This document shows positions 1-9,423 of a stretch of DNA of 64,000 nt, one piece after another. The stretch is from Vreelandella zhuhanensis (lineage in GTDB: Bacteria > Pseudomonadota > Gammaproteobacteria > Pseudomonadales > Halomonadaceae). The notes below the pieces were generated by a model. It did not search any database and was not told where the DNA came from. It saw only the letters and a list, made by a program, of their open reading frames with translations. Location of the stretch: the NCBI RefSeq assembly GCF_009793355.1, contig NZ_WTKP01000004.1, positions 1-64,000 of the forward strand, read 5' to 3'. A program made the position numbers and the translations under genes. Position 1 is the first letter of the stretch. The number at the start of each line of letters is the position of its first letter.

Positions 1-80
1 AGCGCTAACCCCTTGACACTGCTTGCTTTTCAGCAAGCTCCACCGCTGGAAACGCCTGGCGTTCCCGGCAGCGGATGCGT

Positions 81-109
81 ACTCTACCCCCTGGCCGGGA
101 CACTGGCAA
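81..109 (-). promoter_or_regulatory. Likely rRNA operon (P1-like) promoter, firing leftward
   Basis: On the minus strand a -35 TTGCCA (104-109) and a -10 TAGAGT (81-86) are separated by 17 bases. The -10 is followed by a GC-rich discriminator (ACGCATCCGC) of the kind seen at gammaproteobacterial rRNA promoters, and a T-rich stretch (121-130) lies upstream like an UP element. It sits just downstream of tyrS and points out of the window; in Pseudomonas a 16S gene follows tyrS. The 16S gene itself is not visible, so the call is inference. A small hairpin with a GAAA loop on the minus strand (21-38) would lie in the leader. Confidence 0.5.
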
Positions 110-129
110 GCCTTCCGTGTAAAAAAACT

Positions 130-1329
130 TCAGCGTACACTGACACGGGCATAACGCTTCTTACCTGCCTGGATGACATAACTGCTTCCCACCTCAAGCA
201 TATGGTCGCGCTCGATCACCTCGCCATTCACCTTGACTCGGCCATTGCCCAGCATATCCTTGGCTTGAGCACTGTTGTTGGCAAGACCGGCACGGTTGAG
301 TACGGCAGCAATCGGCACCCGATCGATACCTTCGAAGTCCACCTCGACTTCCGGAAGGTCTTCCGGGAGTTCGCCTTCGGCCAGCTGATTGCCGGAAAAT
401 TTATGGGCATTGGCTGCGGCTTCTTCGCCGTGATAACGACCAATCAATTCACGTGCCAAGGTCATCTTGATGTCTCGCGGGTTCGCTCCGGCCTCGACGT
501 CACGCTTGAGCCCTTCGATTGTCTCGTTGGATTTCAGCGAAAGCAATTCGAAATAACGCCAGATCAAGCTGTCAGGCATCGACACGAGCTTGTTGAACAT
601 TGAGCCTGGCGATTCATCGACTCCCACATAATTGCCCAGCGACTTGGACATCTTCTGCACGCCGTCGAGACCTTCGAGCAACGGCATCGTGATGACCACC
701 TGGGGTTCTTGGCCAAAATGTTTCTGGATCTCGCGTCCCATCAATAAATTGAATTTCTGATCGGTGCCCCCCAGTTCCACATCGGCTTTCAACGCCACGG
801 AGTCGTAGCCCTGGACCAGCGGGTAAAGAAACTCATGGATTGAAATGGATTGCCCAGACTTATAGCGTTTCTCGAAATCATCCCGTTCAAGCATACGTGC
901 CACAGTTGTCTGGCCGGCAAGTTCGATCATATCCGCCGCACTCATCGCCGAGAACCACTCAGCATTGAATCGTACTTCGGTCTTTTGCGGGTCGAGAATC
1001 TTGAACACTTGCTCTTTATAGGTCTGGGCATTGGCCTTGACTTCTTCTTCGGTGAGCGGCTTGCGTGTGACGTTCTTGCCGGTGGGGTCGCCAATACGCC
1101 CGGTGAAATCCCCAATCAGGAAAATCACTTCATGCCCCAACTCCTGGAACTGGCGCATCTTGGTCAGCAACACGCTATGCCCCAGGTGCAGATCGGGTGC
1201 CGTAGGATCGAACCCCGCCTTGATGCGCAGCTTACGCCCGGACTCAAGCTTTTTTCTTAACTCATCTTCCAGCAAGATTTCTTGCGTACCGCGCTGCAAT
1301 AGCGCCAAGGCCTGTGCCACCTCACTCAT
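130..1329 (-). CDS. tyrS: Tyrosyl-tRNA synthetase
   Basis: Cytoplasmic class I aminoacyl-tRNA synthetase that charges tRNA-Tyr with tyrosine. The 399-residue product carries the HIGH-type signature HLGH (residues 48-51), the KMSKS loop near residue 226, and a C-terminal S4-like RNA-binding region. Its length and the HLGH/KMSKS pair fit the approximately 400-residue TyrZ-like subgroup rather than the longer E. coli TyrS. The start is set by a GGAGAG ribosome site just upstream of the ATG at 1329; an open frame continues further upstream but has no such site. It is divergent from anmK, as in Pseudomonas, although the M23 peptidase gene found between them there is absent. Confidence 0.97.
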   Translation of the reverse strand: MSEVAQALALLQRGTQEILLEDELRKKLESGRKLRIKAGFDPTAPDLHLGHSVLLTKMRQFQELGHEVIFLIGDFTGRIGDPTGKNVTRKPLTEEEVKANAQTYKEQVFKILDPQKTEVRFNAEWFSAMSAADMIELAGQTTVARMLERDDFEKRYKSGQSISIHEFLYPLVQGYDSVALKADVELGGTDQKFNLLMGREIQKHFGQEPQVVITMPLLEGLDGVQKMSKSLGNYVGVDESPGSMFNKLVSMPDSLIWRYFELLSLKSNETIEGLKRDVEAGANPRDIKMTLARELIGRYHGEEAAANAHKFSGNQLAEGELPEDLPEVEVDFEGIDRVPIAAVLNRAGLANNSAQAKDMLGNGRVKVNGEVIERDHMLEVGSSYVIQAGKKRYARVSVR

Positions 1330-1378
1330 TAGATGCTCTCCAGTTTGACCATGTTGCCCGCCAGGGCGGTTCAAGGGA

Positions 1379-1406
1379 TAAATAGCGCATGATGTTACCA
1401 TGTCAG
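1379..1406 (-). promoter_or_regulatory. Candidate tyrS promoter
   Basis: Minus-strand CTGACA (1401-1406) and TATTTA (1379-1384) are spaced by 16 bases, about 50 bases upstream of the tyrS start. It is a reasonable sigma-70 match, chosen by eye only. Confidence 0.35.
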
Positions 1407-1449
1407 ACCCCCATGGTTGAGCCTACGGACAGCAGGGATGACACTACCG

Positions 1450-2598
1450 ATGCCACAAGAACCAACTCGCTACTATATAGGACTGATGTCCGGCACCAGT
1501 ATGGATGGAATTGATGCCGCCCTCGTGGCCATTCGCAACAATACGCCTCCTGAGCTGATTGCCACCCATGACGAAGTCATGCCGGACGCCTTACGACGGT
1601 CGTTGCTCGAACTCTGCCATGCCGACCAGACAAGCTTTGCCCAACTGGCCGAGGCCGAAACCGCTTTTTGCGAGCTTCAAGGCAAGGCGGTACGCAAAGT
1701 GCTGTCCAAAGCCAACATGAAGAGCGAACACATTACCGCCATCGGCAGCCATGGCCAGACGATCGAACATGCGCCTTACGGGCATGGCGAGGGACCGCCT
1801 TACACCTTGCAGCTGGACAACCCCAGCCTGCTGGCCGAATTGACTCATTGCACGGTAGTCGCCGACTTTCGCCGCCGCGATCTCGCCGCAGGCGGGCAAG
1901 CCGCGCCCTTGGCTCCCGCCTTTCATCAAGCTGTCTTTGCCGCAGACGAGAAGCACCACCTGGTGCTCAATCTGGGCGGCTTTGCCAACATCACCTGGCT
2001 TGCCCCCCGAGACAGCGACATTGCTCCCCTGGGATTCGATACCGGCCCGGCCAACGCCTTGATGGATGCCTGGCACGCCTATCATCACCCTGGCGAGCGC
2101 TTCGACAAGGATGGCACCTGGGCGGCATCGGGCAAGCTCGATGAAACGCTACTGGAACGCCTGCTGAGCGAGCCTTTCTTTCATCGGCCACCGCCACGCA
2201 GTACCGGCCGCGAAGTGTTCAATATGGACTGGTTGACGACACACCTCAGCGGTCACGAAGCACCGCAAGATGTCCAGGCCACCCTGGCTGAACTGACCGC
2301 CGCCAGTGTGGCGCTCGGCGTGGAAATGGCCAGAGAAGAACTGGCCGCCCCGCCGGCTGCAGCATTGATCGTATGTGGCGGGGGTGCTCACAATACTCAC
2401 TTGCTCGCTCGCCTGGGCCGGCGAATGCCCGAAACAGCGCTGGTCGAAAGCGCTGACTGGGGTTGGCCCGCCGACTGGATAGAAGCCGGCGCTTTTGCCT
2501 GGCTGGCACATCAGCGGCTTGCCCAATTGCCCGGAAACCTGCCGTCGGTAACCGGCGCCAAGGGCTTACGCGTATTGGGAGGAATTTATTCAGCCTGA
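1450..2598 (+). CDS. anmK: Anhydro-N-acetylmuramic acid kinase
   Basis: Phosphorylates and opens 1,6-anhydro-MurNAc released by lytic transglycosylases, feeding it back as MurNAc-6-phosphate in cell-wall recycling (known for the family). The N-terminus has the family signature GLMSGTSMDG (residues 11-20), followed by the DNPSLLAE and DTGPANALMD segments of this kinase fold. The protein is about 382 residues, a little longer than the usual 360-370. The ATG at 1450 is preferred because AGCAGGG lies about 11 bases upstream; ATG 1438 and TTG 1417 are in-frame alternatives. It runs into pilU head-on with a single base between the stop codons and no terminator between them. Confidence 0.95.
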   Translation: MPQEPTRYYIGLMSGTSMDGIDAALVAIRNNTPPELIATHDEVMPDALRRSLLELCHADQTSFAQLAEAETAFCELQGKAVRKVLSKANMKSEHITAIGSHGQTIEHAPYGHGEGPPYTLQLDNPSLLAELTHCTVVADFRRRDLAAGGQAAPLAPAFHQAVFAADEKHHLVLNLGGFANITWLAPRDSDIAPLGFDTGPANALMDAWHAYHHPGERFDKDGTWAASGKLDETLLERLLSEPFFHRPPPRSTGREVFNMDWLTTHLSGHEAPQDVQATLAELTAASVALGVEMAREELAAPPAAALIVCGGGAHNTHLLARLGRRMPETALVESADWGWPADWIEAGAFAWLAHQRLAQLPGNLPSVTGAKGLRVLGGIYSA

Positions 2599-2599
2599 G

Positions 2600-3766
2600 T
2601 CAGAAATCGTCTTCATCACGCAGCGCCAGGCCACTGGGGGCATTATCCACCGAGGAATCTCCCCCTTCCCCCGCTTCGCCATACTTGATCATCATGCGCA
2701 GTTCATTGGCGGAGTCGGCATGCGATAGCGCGACCTCTGCACTGACTTTTTGCTCGCGGTACAAGTCATACAAGGCTTGGTCGAAGGTCTGCATACCCAT
2801 ATCTCGCGCACCGGCCATGGCTGGTTTGATGTCGCCGGCATTGCCCTTGCTGATCAGATCGGCGATGCGTGGCGATTGCAGCATGATTTCGATTGCCGCG
2901 CAGCGCCCGCCGTCTCGGGAAGGCAGCAACTGTTGAGCGATGATCGCACGCAGGTTCAACGACAGATCCATCCAGATCTGCTGGTGACGTTCGTGGGGGA
3001 AGAAATTGATAATCCGGTCCAGCGCCTGATTGGCATTGTTGGCATGCAGGGTGGCCAGGCACAGATGCCCTGTCTCGGCAAAGGTTAGCGCATGTTCCAT
3101 GGTTTCACGGGTACGAATCTCGCCGATCAGAATCACGTCCGGCGCCTGACGCAGGGTATTTTTCAGCGCCACTTCAAAAGACTCGGTATCAATCCCGACT
3201 TCACGCTGATTGACAATGGCCTTCTTGTGCGGATGAAGGTATTCGATCGGGTCTTCCACACTGATGATGTGGCCGCCTATTGTTTCGTTACGCTGCTGAA
3301 TCATCGATGCCAGCGTGGTCGATTTACCCGTGCCGGTCCCCCCCACGACCAGCACCAGCCCGCGCTTGGCCTGCGCCAGCTCAGCCAATTGCGGCGGCAC
3401 GCCCAGGGTCTCGAGTTCCGGGATCTCCAGCGAGATACGCCGGACCACCATCGCCAGCTGATTGCGCTGCTGAAAGGCACTGACGCGAAAACGCCCTTTT
3501 TCCCCAAAACTCAGCGCAAAGTTGGCTTCACGCTCCTGTTTGAAGCGTTCACGTAACCCTTCGGGAACGGTGACGCTAACCAGCTCGTTCACTTGATGAC
3601 TCGACAAACGCTGCTTGCCCAGCGGCACCACCCCTTCGGCCATTTTGAGACTCGGCGGCGCATCCACCGAAATCAACAGGTCCGAGGCCTGCTGATCCAC
3701 CATGATATCCAGTAATTGGTGCAGCCATTGCGTTGCCGTCACACGGTCGGCTTGCGATTCACTCAT
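2600..3766 (-). CDS. pilU: Type IV pilus retraction ATPase accessory PilU
   Basis: PilT-like hexameric AAA+ ATPase at the cytoplasmic base of type IV pili, which supports PilT-driven retraction in twitching motility. The 388-residue protein has a Walker A GGTGTGKST at about residues 141-149, an Asp box/Walker B region (QAPDVILIGEIR) and the His box (LATLHANNA) of secretion ATPases. The C-terminal acidic tail past residue 350 is typical of PilU rather than PilT. The start follows a strong GAGGGGAGAG ribosome site. It lies 43 bases downstream of pilT, probably in one transcript. Confidence 0.96.
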   Translation of the reverse strand: MSESQADRVTATQWLHQLLDIMVDQQASDLLISVDAPPSLKMAEGVVPLGKQRLSSHQVNELVSVTVPEGLRERFKQEREANFALSFGEKGRFRVSAFQQRNQLAMVVRRISLEIPELETLGVPPQLAELAQAKRGLVLVVGGTGTGKSTTLASMIQQRNETIGGHIISVEDPIEYLHPHKKAIVNQREVGIDTESFEVALKNTLRQAPDVILIGEIRTRETMEHALTFAETGHLCLATLHANNANQALDRIINFFPHERHQQIWMDLSLNLRAIIAQQLLPSRDGGRCAAIEIMLQSPRIADLISKGNAGDIKPAMAGARDMGMQTFDQALYDLYREQKVSAEVALSHADSANELRMMIKYGEAGEGGDSSVDNAPSGLALRDEDDF

Positions 3767-3809
3767 GCTCTCTCCCCTCGCGTTTTCATCGCAGTTAATC
3801 AACCGAAAT

Positions 3810-4844
3810 CTACAAAGCAAGCTCACCTTTGGCTCGCGCCTGGGCGGCTTCCACACTCACCAGCCCCTCTTTAGCCAAACGCGCAAGAGACGAATCCAGG
3901 GTCTGCATGCCCAAGTTCCCCCCGGTCTGAATGGCGGAATAAATCTGCGCCACCTTGTCTTCACGGATCAGGTTACGCACTGCCGCAGTAGCTATCAGAA
4001 TTTCGTGAGCGGCCACCCGACCGCCGCCCTGACGCTTGAGCAGTGATTGCGACACTACCGCCTGCAAGGATTCCGAGAGCATCGAGCGCACCATGGCTTT
4101 TTCCTCGCCGGGAAACACATCGATGATTCGGTCAATGGTCTTGGCCGCCGAGGTGGTATGCAGCGTACCCAGCACCAAGTGGCCGGTTTCAGCTGCGGTC
4201 AGGGCAAGGCGGATTGTTTCCAGGTCACGTAGTTCCCCCACCAGGATCACATCGGGGTCTTCACGCAAGGCGCTGCGCAGAGCTTCGGCAAACCCATGCG
4301 TATCGCGATGCACTTCGCGCTGGTTGATCAAGCAGCGTTTGCTGGTATGCACGAATTCCACCGGGTCTTCAATGGTGAGAATATGCTCGTAGCGATTGTC
4401 ATTGATGTAGTCGAGCATTGCCGCCAAGGTGGTACTTTTGCCCGAGCCAGTAGGACCGGTTACCAGCACCAGTCCGCGTGGCAGCATGGCGAGTTGTTCA
4501 AACGTGGTGCCCAGTCCCAAATCCTCCATGCTCAAGACCTTGCTGGGAATGGTACGAAAGACAGCGCCAGCGCCTCGGGCCTGGTTGAAGGCATTGACAC
4601 GAAAGCGCGCTACCCCTGGCACTTCGAAGGAGAAATCGACTTCCAGATGCTCTTCGTAGTCACGGCGCTGTCGATCGCCCATGATGTCGTAGATCAGTTT
4701 CCGGACCTCAGTATTGTCCATGGCGGGCACATTGAGACGGCGAATATCGCCATCAACGCGTATCATCGGAGGCAAACCTGCCGAAAGATGCAAGTCCGAG
4801 GCATTCTGCTTTGCCGAGAACGCCAGCAGTTCGGTAATATCCAT
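3810..4844 (-). CDS. pilT: Type IV pilus twitching motility ATPase PilT
   Basis: Main motor for pilus retraction; a hexameric ATPase acting at the inner-membrane pilus base. The 344-residue length is standard. Walker A GPTGSGKST lies near residue 130, the Asp box REDPDVILVGELR follows, and the His box is LGTLHTTSA. The C-terminal retraction motif AVRNLIRE is present. The gene is divergent from yggS with about 35 bases between starts, so promoters for both must lie within or overlapping the coding ends. No other pilus genes are in the window. Confidence 0.97.
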   Translation of the reverse strand: MDITELLAFSAKQNASDLHLSAGLPPMIRVDGDIRRLNVPAMDNTEVRKLIYDIMGDRQRRDYEEHLEVDFSFEVPGVARFRVNAFNQARGAGAVFRTIPSKVLSMEDLGLGTTFEQLAMLPRGLVLVTGPTGSGKSTTLAAMLDYINDNRYEHILTIEDPVEFVHTSKRCLINQREVHRDTHGFAEALRSALREDPDVILVGELRDLETIRLALTAAETGHLVLGTLHTTSAAKTIDRIIDVFPGEEKAMVRSMLSESLQAVVSQSLLKRQGGGRVAAHEILIATAAVRNLIREDKVAQIYSAIQTGGNLGMQTLDSSLARLAKEGLVSVEAAQARAKGELAL

Positions 4845-4879
4845 GTCACTTTCCCAGCTGCGGTAAGGTTGCCTTGAGT

Positions 4880-5584
4880 ATGACAGACATCACACTCCCA
4901 GCGTCACTCGCCAGTGCCCGCGAACGCCTTCACCTTGCTCTGGAGCAAGCCGGGCGCCCTCTCAATGCAGCGCGACTTCTGGCGGTGAGCAAGACCAAGC
5001 CTGCCGAGCTGATCCGCCAGGCCTGGCAACTCGGCCAACGGGAATTCGGTGAGAACTACCTTCAGGAAGCCCTGGAGAAGCAGACGCAACTTGCCGACCT
5101 TGACGACATCGTCTGGCATTTCATCGGTCCCTTGCAGTCCAACAAAACGCGTGCCGTGGCCGAGCATTTTGCCTGGGTGCACAGCGTCGATCGTGAAAAG
5201 ATCGCCCGGCGTCTCAATGAGCAACGACCGGAAAACCTGCCTCCGTTGAATGTATGCTTGCAGGTCAACATCAGCGCGGAGCCCTCGAAATCCGGGGTCA
5301 GTCTCGAAGCGCTTCCCGCCCTGGCTCGGGAAGTCGCCAGCTTGCCCAACCTGCGGCTACGCGGCCTGATGGCCATTCCCGCCCCGGCGGACTCCCTGGC
5401 GGAACAGCGCCAACCTTTTGCAAGGCTGCGCCATGCTCTGGAGCAGCTGCAGCAAGCGCTTCCCGAAACGCCTCTGGACACGCTCTCCATGGGCATGAGC
5501 GACGACCTGGAAGCCGCGGTCCAAGAAGGCGCCACGCTGGTTCGGCTGGGAACCGCGATTTTCGGGGCACGCGAGACGCATTAA
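4880..5584 (+). CDS. yggS: YggS-family pyridoxal phosphate homeostasis protein (PLPBP)
   Basis: Cytosolic PLP-binding protein with an alanine-racemase-like TIM-barrel fold and no established catalytic activity; the family affects PLP and amino-acid/keto-acid homeostasis. The PLP lysine lies in LLAVSKTKP (about residues 35-43), followed by FGENYLQEA and FIGPLQSNK; the C-terminus has SMGMSDDLEAAV and VRLGTAIFG, all hallmarks. Length is 234 residues from ATG 4880; a TTG two codons upstream is possible. It begins the yggS-proC-yggT-metX-metW run conserved in Pseudomonas. Confidence 0.94.
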   Translation: MTDITLPASLASARERLHLALEQAGRPLNAARLLAVSKTKPAELIRQAWQLGQREFGENYLQEALEKQTQLADLDDIVWHFIGPLQSNKTRAVAEHFAWVHSVDREKIARRLNEQRPENLPPLNVCLQVNISAEPSKSGVSLEALPALAREVASLPNLRLRGLMAIPAPADSLAEQRQPFARLRHALEQLQQALPETPLDTLSMGMSDDLEAAVQEGATLVRLGTAIFGARETH

Positions 5585-5662
5585 CATAGCTCTTCAAGAA
5601 CACAGCCAAACGCTCGGCTTTGCGCCGACACGCTAACGACTCGACACAGGACACAGCACTTC

Positions 5663-6487
5663 ATGACGACCCAGATTACCTTTATCGGTGCCGGCAACAT
5701 GGCCGGTGCCATCATCGGCGGCATGATCGACAGCGGCATGGCGCCCGCCTCGATTACCGCCACCTCACCCAGCGATGCTGCGCTGGAACCGGTCAATGAA
5801 CGCTTCGGCATCAACACCCAGACCGACAACTCAACCGCCGTGGCCAACGCCGATGTGGTGGTGCTGGCGGTCAAGCCGCAAATCATGCGCGACGTATGCG
5901 AGAAGATGCGCGACAGCATCCAGCATCAGCGGCCCTTGATCATCTCGATTGCCGCCGGGCTCGATGCCACCACCATCGACACCTGGCTGGGCGGCGGCCT
6001 GGCCGTGGTACGCTGCATGCCCAACACCCCTTCACTGGTGGGGTGCGGCGCCAGCGGCCTTTACGCCAACGCAGCGGTCAGCGAACAACAGCGTCAGACC
6101 GCCACCCAACTGATGGAAGCCGTGGGCCTGGTGGAGTGGGTGGAAGAAGAACGCTTGCTCGACGCCGTCACGGCGGTTTCCGGCAGCGCACCGGCGTATT
6201 TTTTCTTGATGTTCGAAGCCATGGAAGCCGCCGGGGTCAAGCTCGGTTTGCCTGCCGCCACGGCTCGCCGGTTGGCGATTCAGACCGCCCTGGGTGCTGC
6301 CCGCATGGCGCAGCAAAGTGAGCACGACCCCGCCACGCTGAAGAAGAATGTCATGTCCCCCGGTGGCACCACCGAACGGGCCATCGAACATATGGAAAAT
6401 GCCCAGTTGCGCAAAACCATTCAAGACGCCATGGATGCCTGCGCTCATCGCGCTCAGGAAATGGGCAAAGAGCTTGCCGGTAAATAA
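5663..6487 (+). CDS. proC: Pyrroline-5-carboxylate reductase
   Basis: Last step of proline synthesis: NAD(P)H-dependent reduction of pyrroline-5-carboxylate to L-proline, in the cytoplasm. The 274-residue protein begins with a Rossmann motif, FIGAGNMAGAIIGG, and has the conserved substrate/dimer region VSGSAPAYFFL and the C-terminal signature SPGGTTERAI. It is 78 bases downstream of yggS in the same direction. In a halophile proline can also serve as a compatible solute, but nothing in the sequence shows such regulation. Confidence 0.96.
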   Translation: MTTQITFIGAGNMAGAIIGGMIDSGMAPASITATSPSDAALEPVNERFGINTQTDNSTAVANADVVVLAVKPQIMRDVCEKMRDSIQHQRPLIISIAAGLDATTIDTWLGGGLAVVRCMPNTPSLVGCGASGLYANAAVSEQQRQTATQLMEAVGLVEWVEEERLLDAVTAVSGSAPAYFFLMFEAMEAAGVKLGLPAATARRLAIQTALGAARMAQQSEHDPATLKKNVMSPGGTTERAIEHMENAQLRKTIQDAMDACAHRAQEMGKELAGK

Positions 6488-6535
6488 GCATCTGGTGCCA
6501 AATAAGCCAACGGACGACTGTAACGGAGGAGCCTC

Positions 6536-7129
6536 ATGGGCAACCAATTGGGAAGCGCCGGGTTGATGCTGGTCAATACCCTGATCAATATTTACCTGTT
6601 CTTGTTGATGCTGCGCTTTTTGCTGCAAGCCTCACACGCCGATTATTACAACCCGATCAGCCAGTCGGTGGTCAAGCTCACACAGCCAGTGGTCGGGCTC
6701 TTTCAGGGCTTTCTTGGCCCGGTAGCCGGGCGCTTCGACCTGGCCACGCTTGCCGCCGGTTTCGTACTCAAGGTCATCAGTATCGTGGTGATCTTTCAAG
6801 TGATCGGCGTGGGATTGCCGCCAATCGGCGGATTGATGATCGCCGGTGTGGCAGCCTTGGCCAATGCCATTTTGAAGATCTATTTCTTCGCTTTGATCGT
6901 GATGATAATCCTGAGCTGGGTGGCGCCCAATGCCAGTCATCCCGGCGCATTGCTGGTCATGCAACTGGTCGAACCCATCATGGCGCCGGTACGCAAGGTG
7001 ATTCCACCGCTGGGTATGATCGATCTCTCCCCCATCGTGGTATTCATCCTCATCAACTTGATTGATGGCCTGGTGGTTGGATCCTTGATTCGCGCCGCCG
7101 GCATTTCCGGCTCCTTGGTGGGCTTGTGA
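6536..7129 (+). CDS. yggT: YggT family integral membrane protein
   Basis: Small inner-membrane protein of the YggT family. Its function is unsettled; relatives have been linked to osmotic/ion stress and, in other lineages, to cell division or chloroplast biogenesis. The 197 residues contain two tandem YggT repeats, each with hydrophobic segments (about 10-30, 60-90, 95-130 and 160-190), and the short signature FLLQAS near residue 30. A strong GGAGGAG ribosome site precedes ATG 6536. It sits 48 bases after proC. Confidence 0.92.
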   Translation: MGNQLGSAGLMLVNTLINIYLFLLMLRFLLQASHADYYNPISQSVVKLTQPVVGLFQGFLGPVAGRFDLATLAAGFVLKVISIVVIFQVIGVGLPPIGGLMIAGVAALANAILKIYFFALIVMIILSWVAPNASHPGALLVMQLVEPIMAPVRKVIPPLGMIDLSPIVVFILINLIDGLVVGSLIRAAGISGSLVGL

Positions 7130-7159
7130 TTCGACTTATCAGTGGGACATACATTTTCG

Positions 7160-8344
7160 ATGCCTGATTCACACCCAAGCGCCGTCACTGAACCGATACC
7201 GGCCGATTCCGTCGGTCTGATAACTCCAGAGGTGGCACACTTCGACACGCCTCTGGCGCTAGCCTGCGGCAAGGTGCTTCCGGCTTATGACTTGGTTTAT
7301 GAGACCTACGGCACCTTGAATGCGCAGCGCAACAATGCAGTATTGATCTGTCACGCGCTGTCCGGCCATCACCATGCCGCTGGCTATCACTCCCTGGAAG
7401 ACCCTAAACCAGGTTGGTGGGATGCGCATATCGGCCCCGGAAAATCGATCGACACCAACCGATTTTTCGTTGTGTCGCTCAACAACCTGGGCGGTTGCCA
7501 CGGCAGTACCGGCCCGGTCAGCCATAACCCGGAAACCGGGCGCCAGTGGGGGCCGGACTTTCCCATGGTCACGGTCAGCGACTGGGTCAATAGCCAGGTA
7601 CGCCTGGCCGACTACCTGGGTATCGAGCGCTTCGCCGCGGCGGTGGGCGGAAGCCTGGGCGGCATGCAGGTCATGCAATGGACAACGGCCTACCCGGAAC
7701 GGATAGCCAATGCGGTGGTGATTGCCGCCACACCACGCCTTTCGGCCCAGAACATTGCCTTCAACGAAGTGGCTCGCCAAGCCATTCGCTCGGACCCCGA
7801 ATTTCACGATGGCTGGTATGCCGAGCATGACACCGTACCCAGGCGCGGCCTCAAACTGGCGCGGATGGTGGGGCATATCACCTATCTTTCCGAAGATGCC
7901 ATGGGCACCAAATTCGGGCGGGACCTACGCACCAATGACCTGAATTTCGGCTATGAGGTGGAATTTCAGGTGGAGTCCTACCTGCGCTATCAGGGTGACA
8001 CTTTTTCCAATTCCTTCGATGCCAACACCTACCTGCTGATGACCAAGGCACTGGATTATTTCGACCCTGCGGCGATCCACGGCGGTGATCTGGCGCGCGC
8101 TTTGGCCCCGGCACAGTGTCCGTTTCTAGTGGTCAGTTTCACTACCGACTGGCGCTTCCCCCCTCCGCGTTCGCGCGAATTGGTCGATGCCATGGTGAGT
8201 GCCGGAAAACCCGTGAGTTACGTCAATATCGACTCACCTCACGGCCATGACGCCTTCCTGCTGCCGGAAGCGCGTTATCAGGCGATTTTCAGTGGTTACA
8301 TGTCACGTGTGGCCCGTGATCTCGGCATTAGGGAGGCAAGATGA
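7160..8344 (+). CDS. metX: Homoserine O-acyltransferase (MetX family)
   Basis: Alpha/beta-hydrolase-fold enzyme that activates homoserine by O-acylation for methionine synthesis. Within this family, acetyl- versus succinyl-CoA preference cannot be read safely from the name; in gammaproteobacteria with a linked metW, O-succinylation is often reported. The nucleophile elbow GGSLGGMQ lies near residue 155, and the catalytic Asp/His region is near the C-terminus (FTTDWRFPP and DSPHGHDAF). Start ATG 7160 gives 394 residues; a GTG six codons upstream is an alternative. Its stop overlaps the metW start in an ATGA, indicating translational coupling. Confidence 0.95.
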   Translation: MPDSHPSAVTEPIPADSVGLITPEVAHFDTPLALACGKVLPAYDLVYETYGTLNAQRNNAVLICHALSGHHHAAGYHSLEDPKPGWWDAHIGPGKSIDTNRFFVVSLNNLGGCHGSTGPVSHNPETGRQWGPDFPMVTVSDWVNSQVRLADYLGIERFAAAVGGSLGGMQVMQWTTAYPERIANAVVIAATPRLSAQNIAFNEVARQAIRSDPEFHDGWYAEHDTVPRRGLKLARMVGHITYLSEDAMGTKFGRDLRTNDLNFGYEVEFQVESYLRYQGDTFSNSFDANTYLLMTKALDYFDPAAIHGGDLARALAPAQCPFLVVSFTTDWRFPPPRSRELVDAMVSAGKPVSYVNIDSPHGHDAFLLPEARYQAIFSGYMSRVARDLGIREAR

Positions 8345-8940
8345 TGCGTGCGGACCTGGAATTGATCTACGACTGGGTACCGCAAGGGGCTCATGTTCTC
8401 GACCTGGCTTGCGGCGACGGCACACTGCTGGAGACGCTCTCACAACAGAAAAACGTTTCAGGTTACGGTCTGGAGATTGCGCCGGATGGCATTACCGCCT
8501 GCATCGCCCGGGGGGTTAGCGTCATCGAGCACAACCTGGACGATGGCCTTGGCGCTTTCGCCGACCAAAGCTACGACCTGGTGATCATGACGCAAGCGCT
8601 CCAGGCCCTTCGCCGCCCGGACAAGATGCTCGATGAAATGCTGCGCGTTGGCAAAGAGGGTATTATCACTTTCCCCAACTTCGCCTACTGGCGGCATCGC
8701 GTCCATTTGGGAATTCGCGGCTACATGCCGGTGTCCAAATCGCTGCCCCACGCCTGGTACGACACCCCCAACATCCATCTCTCCACATTCAATGATTTTG
8801 AACACCTGTGCCGTGACAAGGGTCTGATGATTGTCGATCGCGCCGTGGGAGTGGGAGACCACCGCGGTCACTGGACATCGCGACTATGGCCCAACCTGTT
8901 TGGTGAAATCGCCATCTTCCGGGTCTGCCAGCGCACCTAA
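8341..8940 (+). CDS. metW: Methionine biosynthesis protein MetW
   Basis: Small methyltransferase-fold protein that accompanies MetX and is needed for its full activity in several proteobacteria. The 199 residues have a SAM-type motif [13 protein letters not shown] (about residues 19-30), and the family segments [12 protein letters not shown] and [10 protein letters not shown]. It overlaps metX by four bases (ATGA at 8341-8344), which strongly suggests the pair acts together. Confidence 0.95.
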   Translation: MMRADLELIYDWVPQGAHVLDLACGDGTLLETLSQQKNVSGYGLEIAPDGITACIARGVSVIEHNLDDGLGAFADQSYDLVIMTQALQALRRPDKMLDEMLRVGKEGIITFPNFAYWRHRVHLGIRGYMPVSKSLPHAWYDTPNIHLSTFNDFEHLCRDKGLMIVDRAVGVGDHRGHWTSRLWPNLFGEIAIFRVCQRT

Positions 8941-8967
8941 CTCAATCCTTACAGGAGCAATACCACC

Positions 8968-9423
8968 ATGCTGCGACGTTTCATGGCCTGCGCCAGCCTT
9001 GCCGTTGGCTTGGCACTTGGGCTAGGCAGTCACGCCCTTGCCCAGCAATACACTCAGGTAGGCGATTACGAGATTCATTACAGCGCCGTCAATACCAGTT
9101 TCCTGACGCCGGAAGTCGCCCAGGCTAACAACATTCAGCGTAGCCAAGGCATCGCCTTGCTCAATGTCAGCGTACTTGAAACACAACCTGACGGGAGTAG
9201 CCGCCCGGTCAGCGCCAGCGTTCAAGGCAGTGTCAGCGGCTTGACCGACACACCGCGCAACCTGGCATTTCGCACGGTTCACGACGGCGATTCCACTTAT
9301 CAGCTGGCAACCTTCCGTATTCAGGAAGACGAACCCATGCGCTTCGACCTGGACGTACGTTACGATCGCAATCAGGCCCCGGCGGAAGTCAGCTTCATTC
9401 AGCGATTTTACCTGGACCGCTGA
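8968..9423 (+). CDS. DUF4426 periplasmic/secreted protein
   Basis: Protein of unknown function, 151 residues. The N-terminus is a clear Sec signal peptide: MLRR, a hydrophobic core, then cleavage after SHALA (about residue 25). The mature part starts QQYTQVGDYEIHYSAVNTS, matching the DUF4426 pattern, and looks all-beta. An AGGAG ribosome site is present upstream. The same gene follows metW in Pseudomonas, so it is part of the conserved block. Its 3' end overlaps convergent sfsA by 29 bases. In Pseudomonas an rdgB-like gene follows here; it is absent. Confidence 0.85.
   Translation: MLRRFMACASLAVGLALGLGSHALAQQYTQVGDYEIHYSAVNTSFLTPEVAQANNIQRSQGIALLNVSVLETQPDGSSRPVSASVQGSVSGLTDTPRNLAFRTVHDGDSTYQLATFRIQEDEPMRFDLDVRYDRNQAPAEVSFIQRFYLDR

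Noticed and set aside
7130-7159. Possible SAM riboswitch ahead of metX
   Set aside because: Only 30 bases separate yggT from metX, too short for any known SAM riboswitch.
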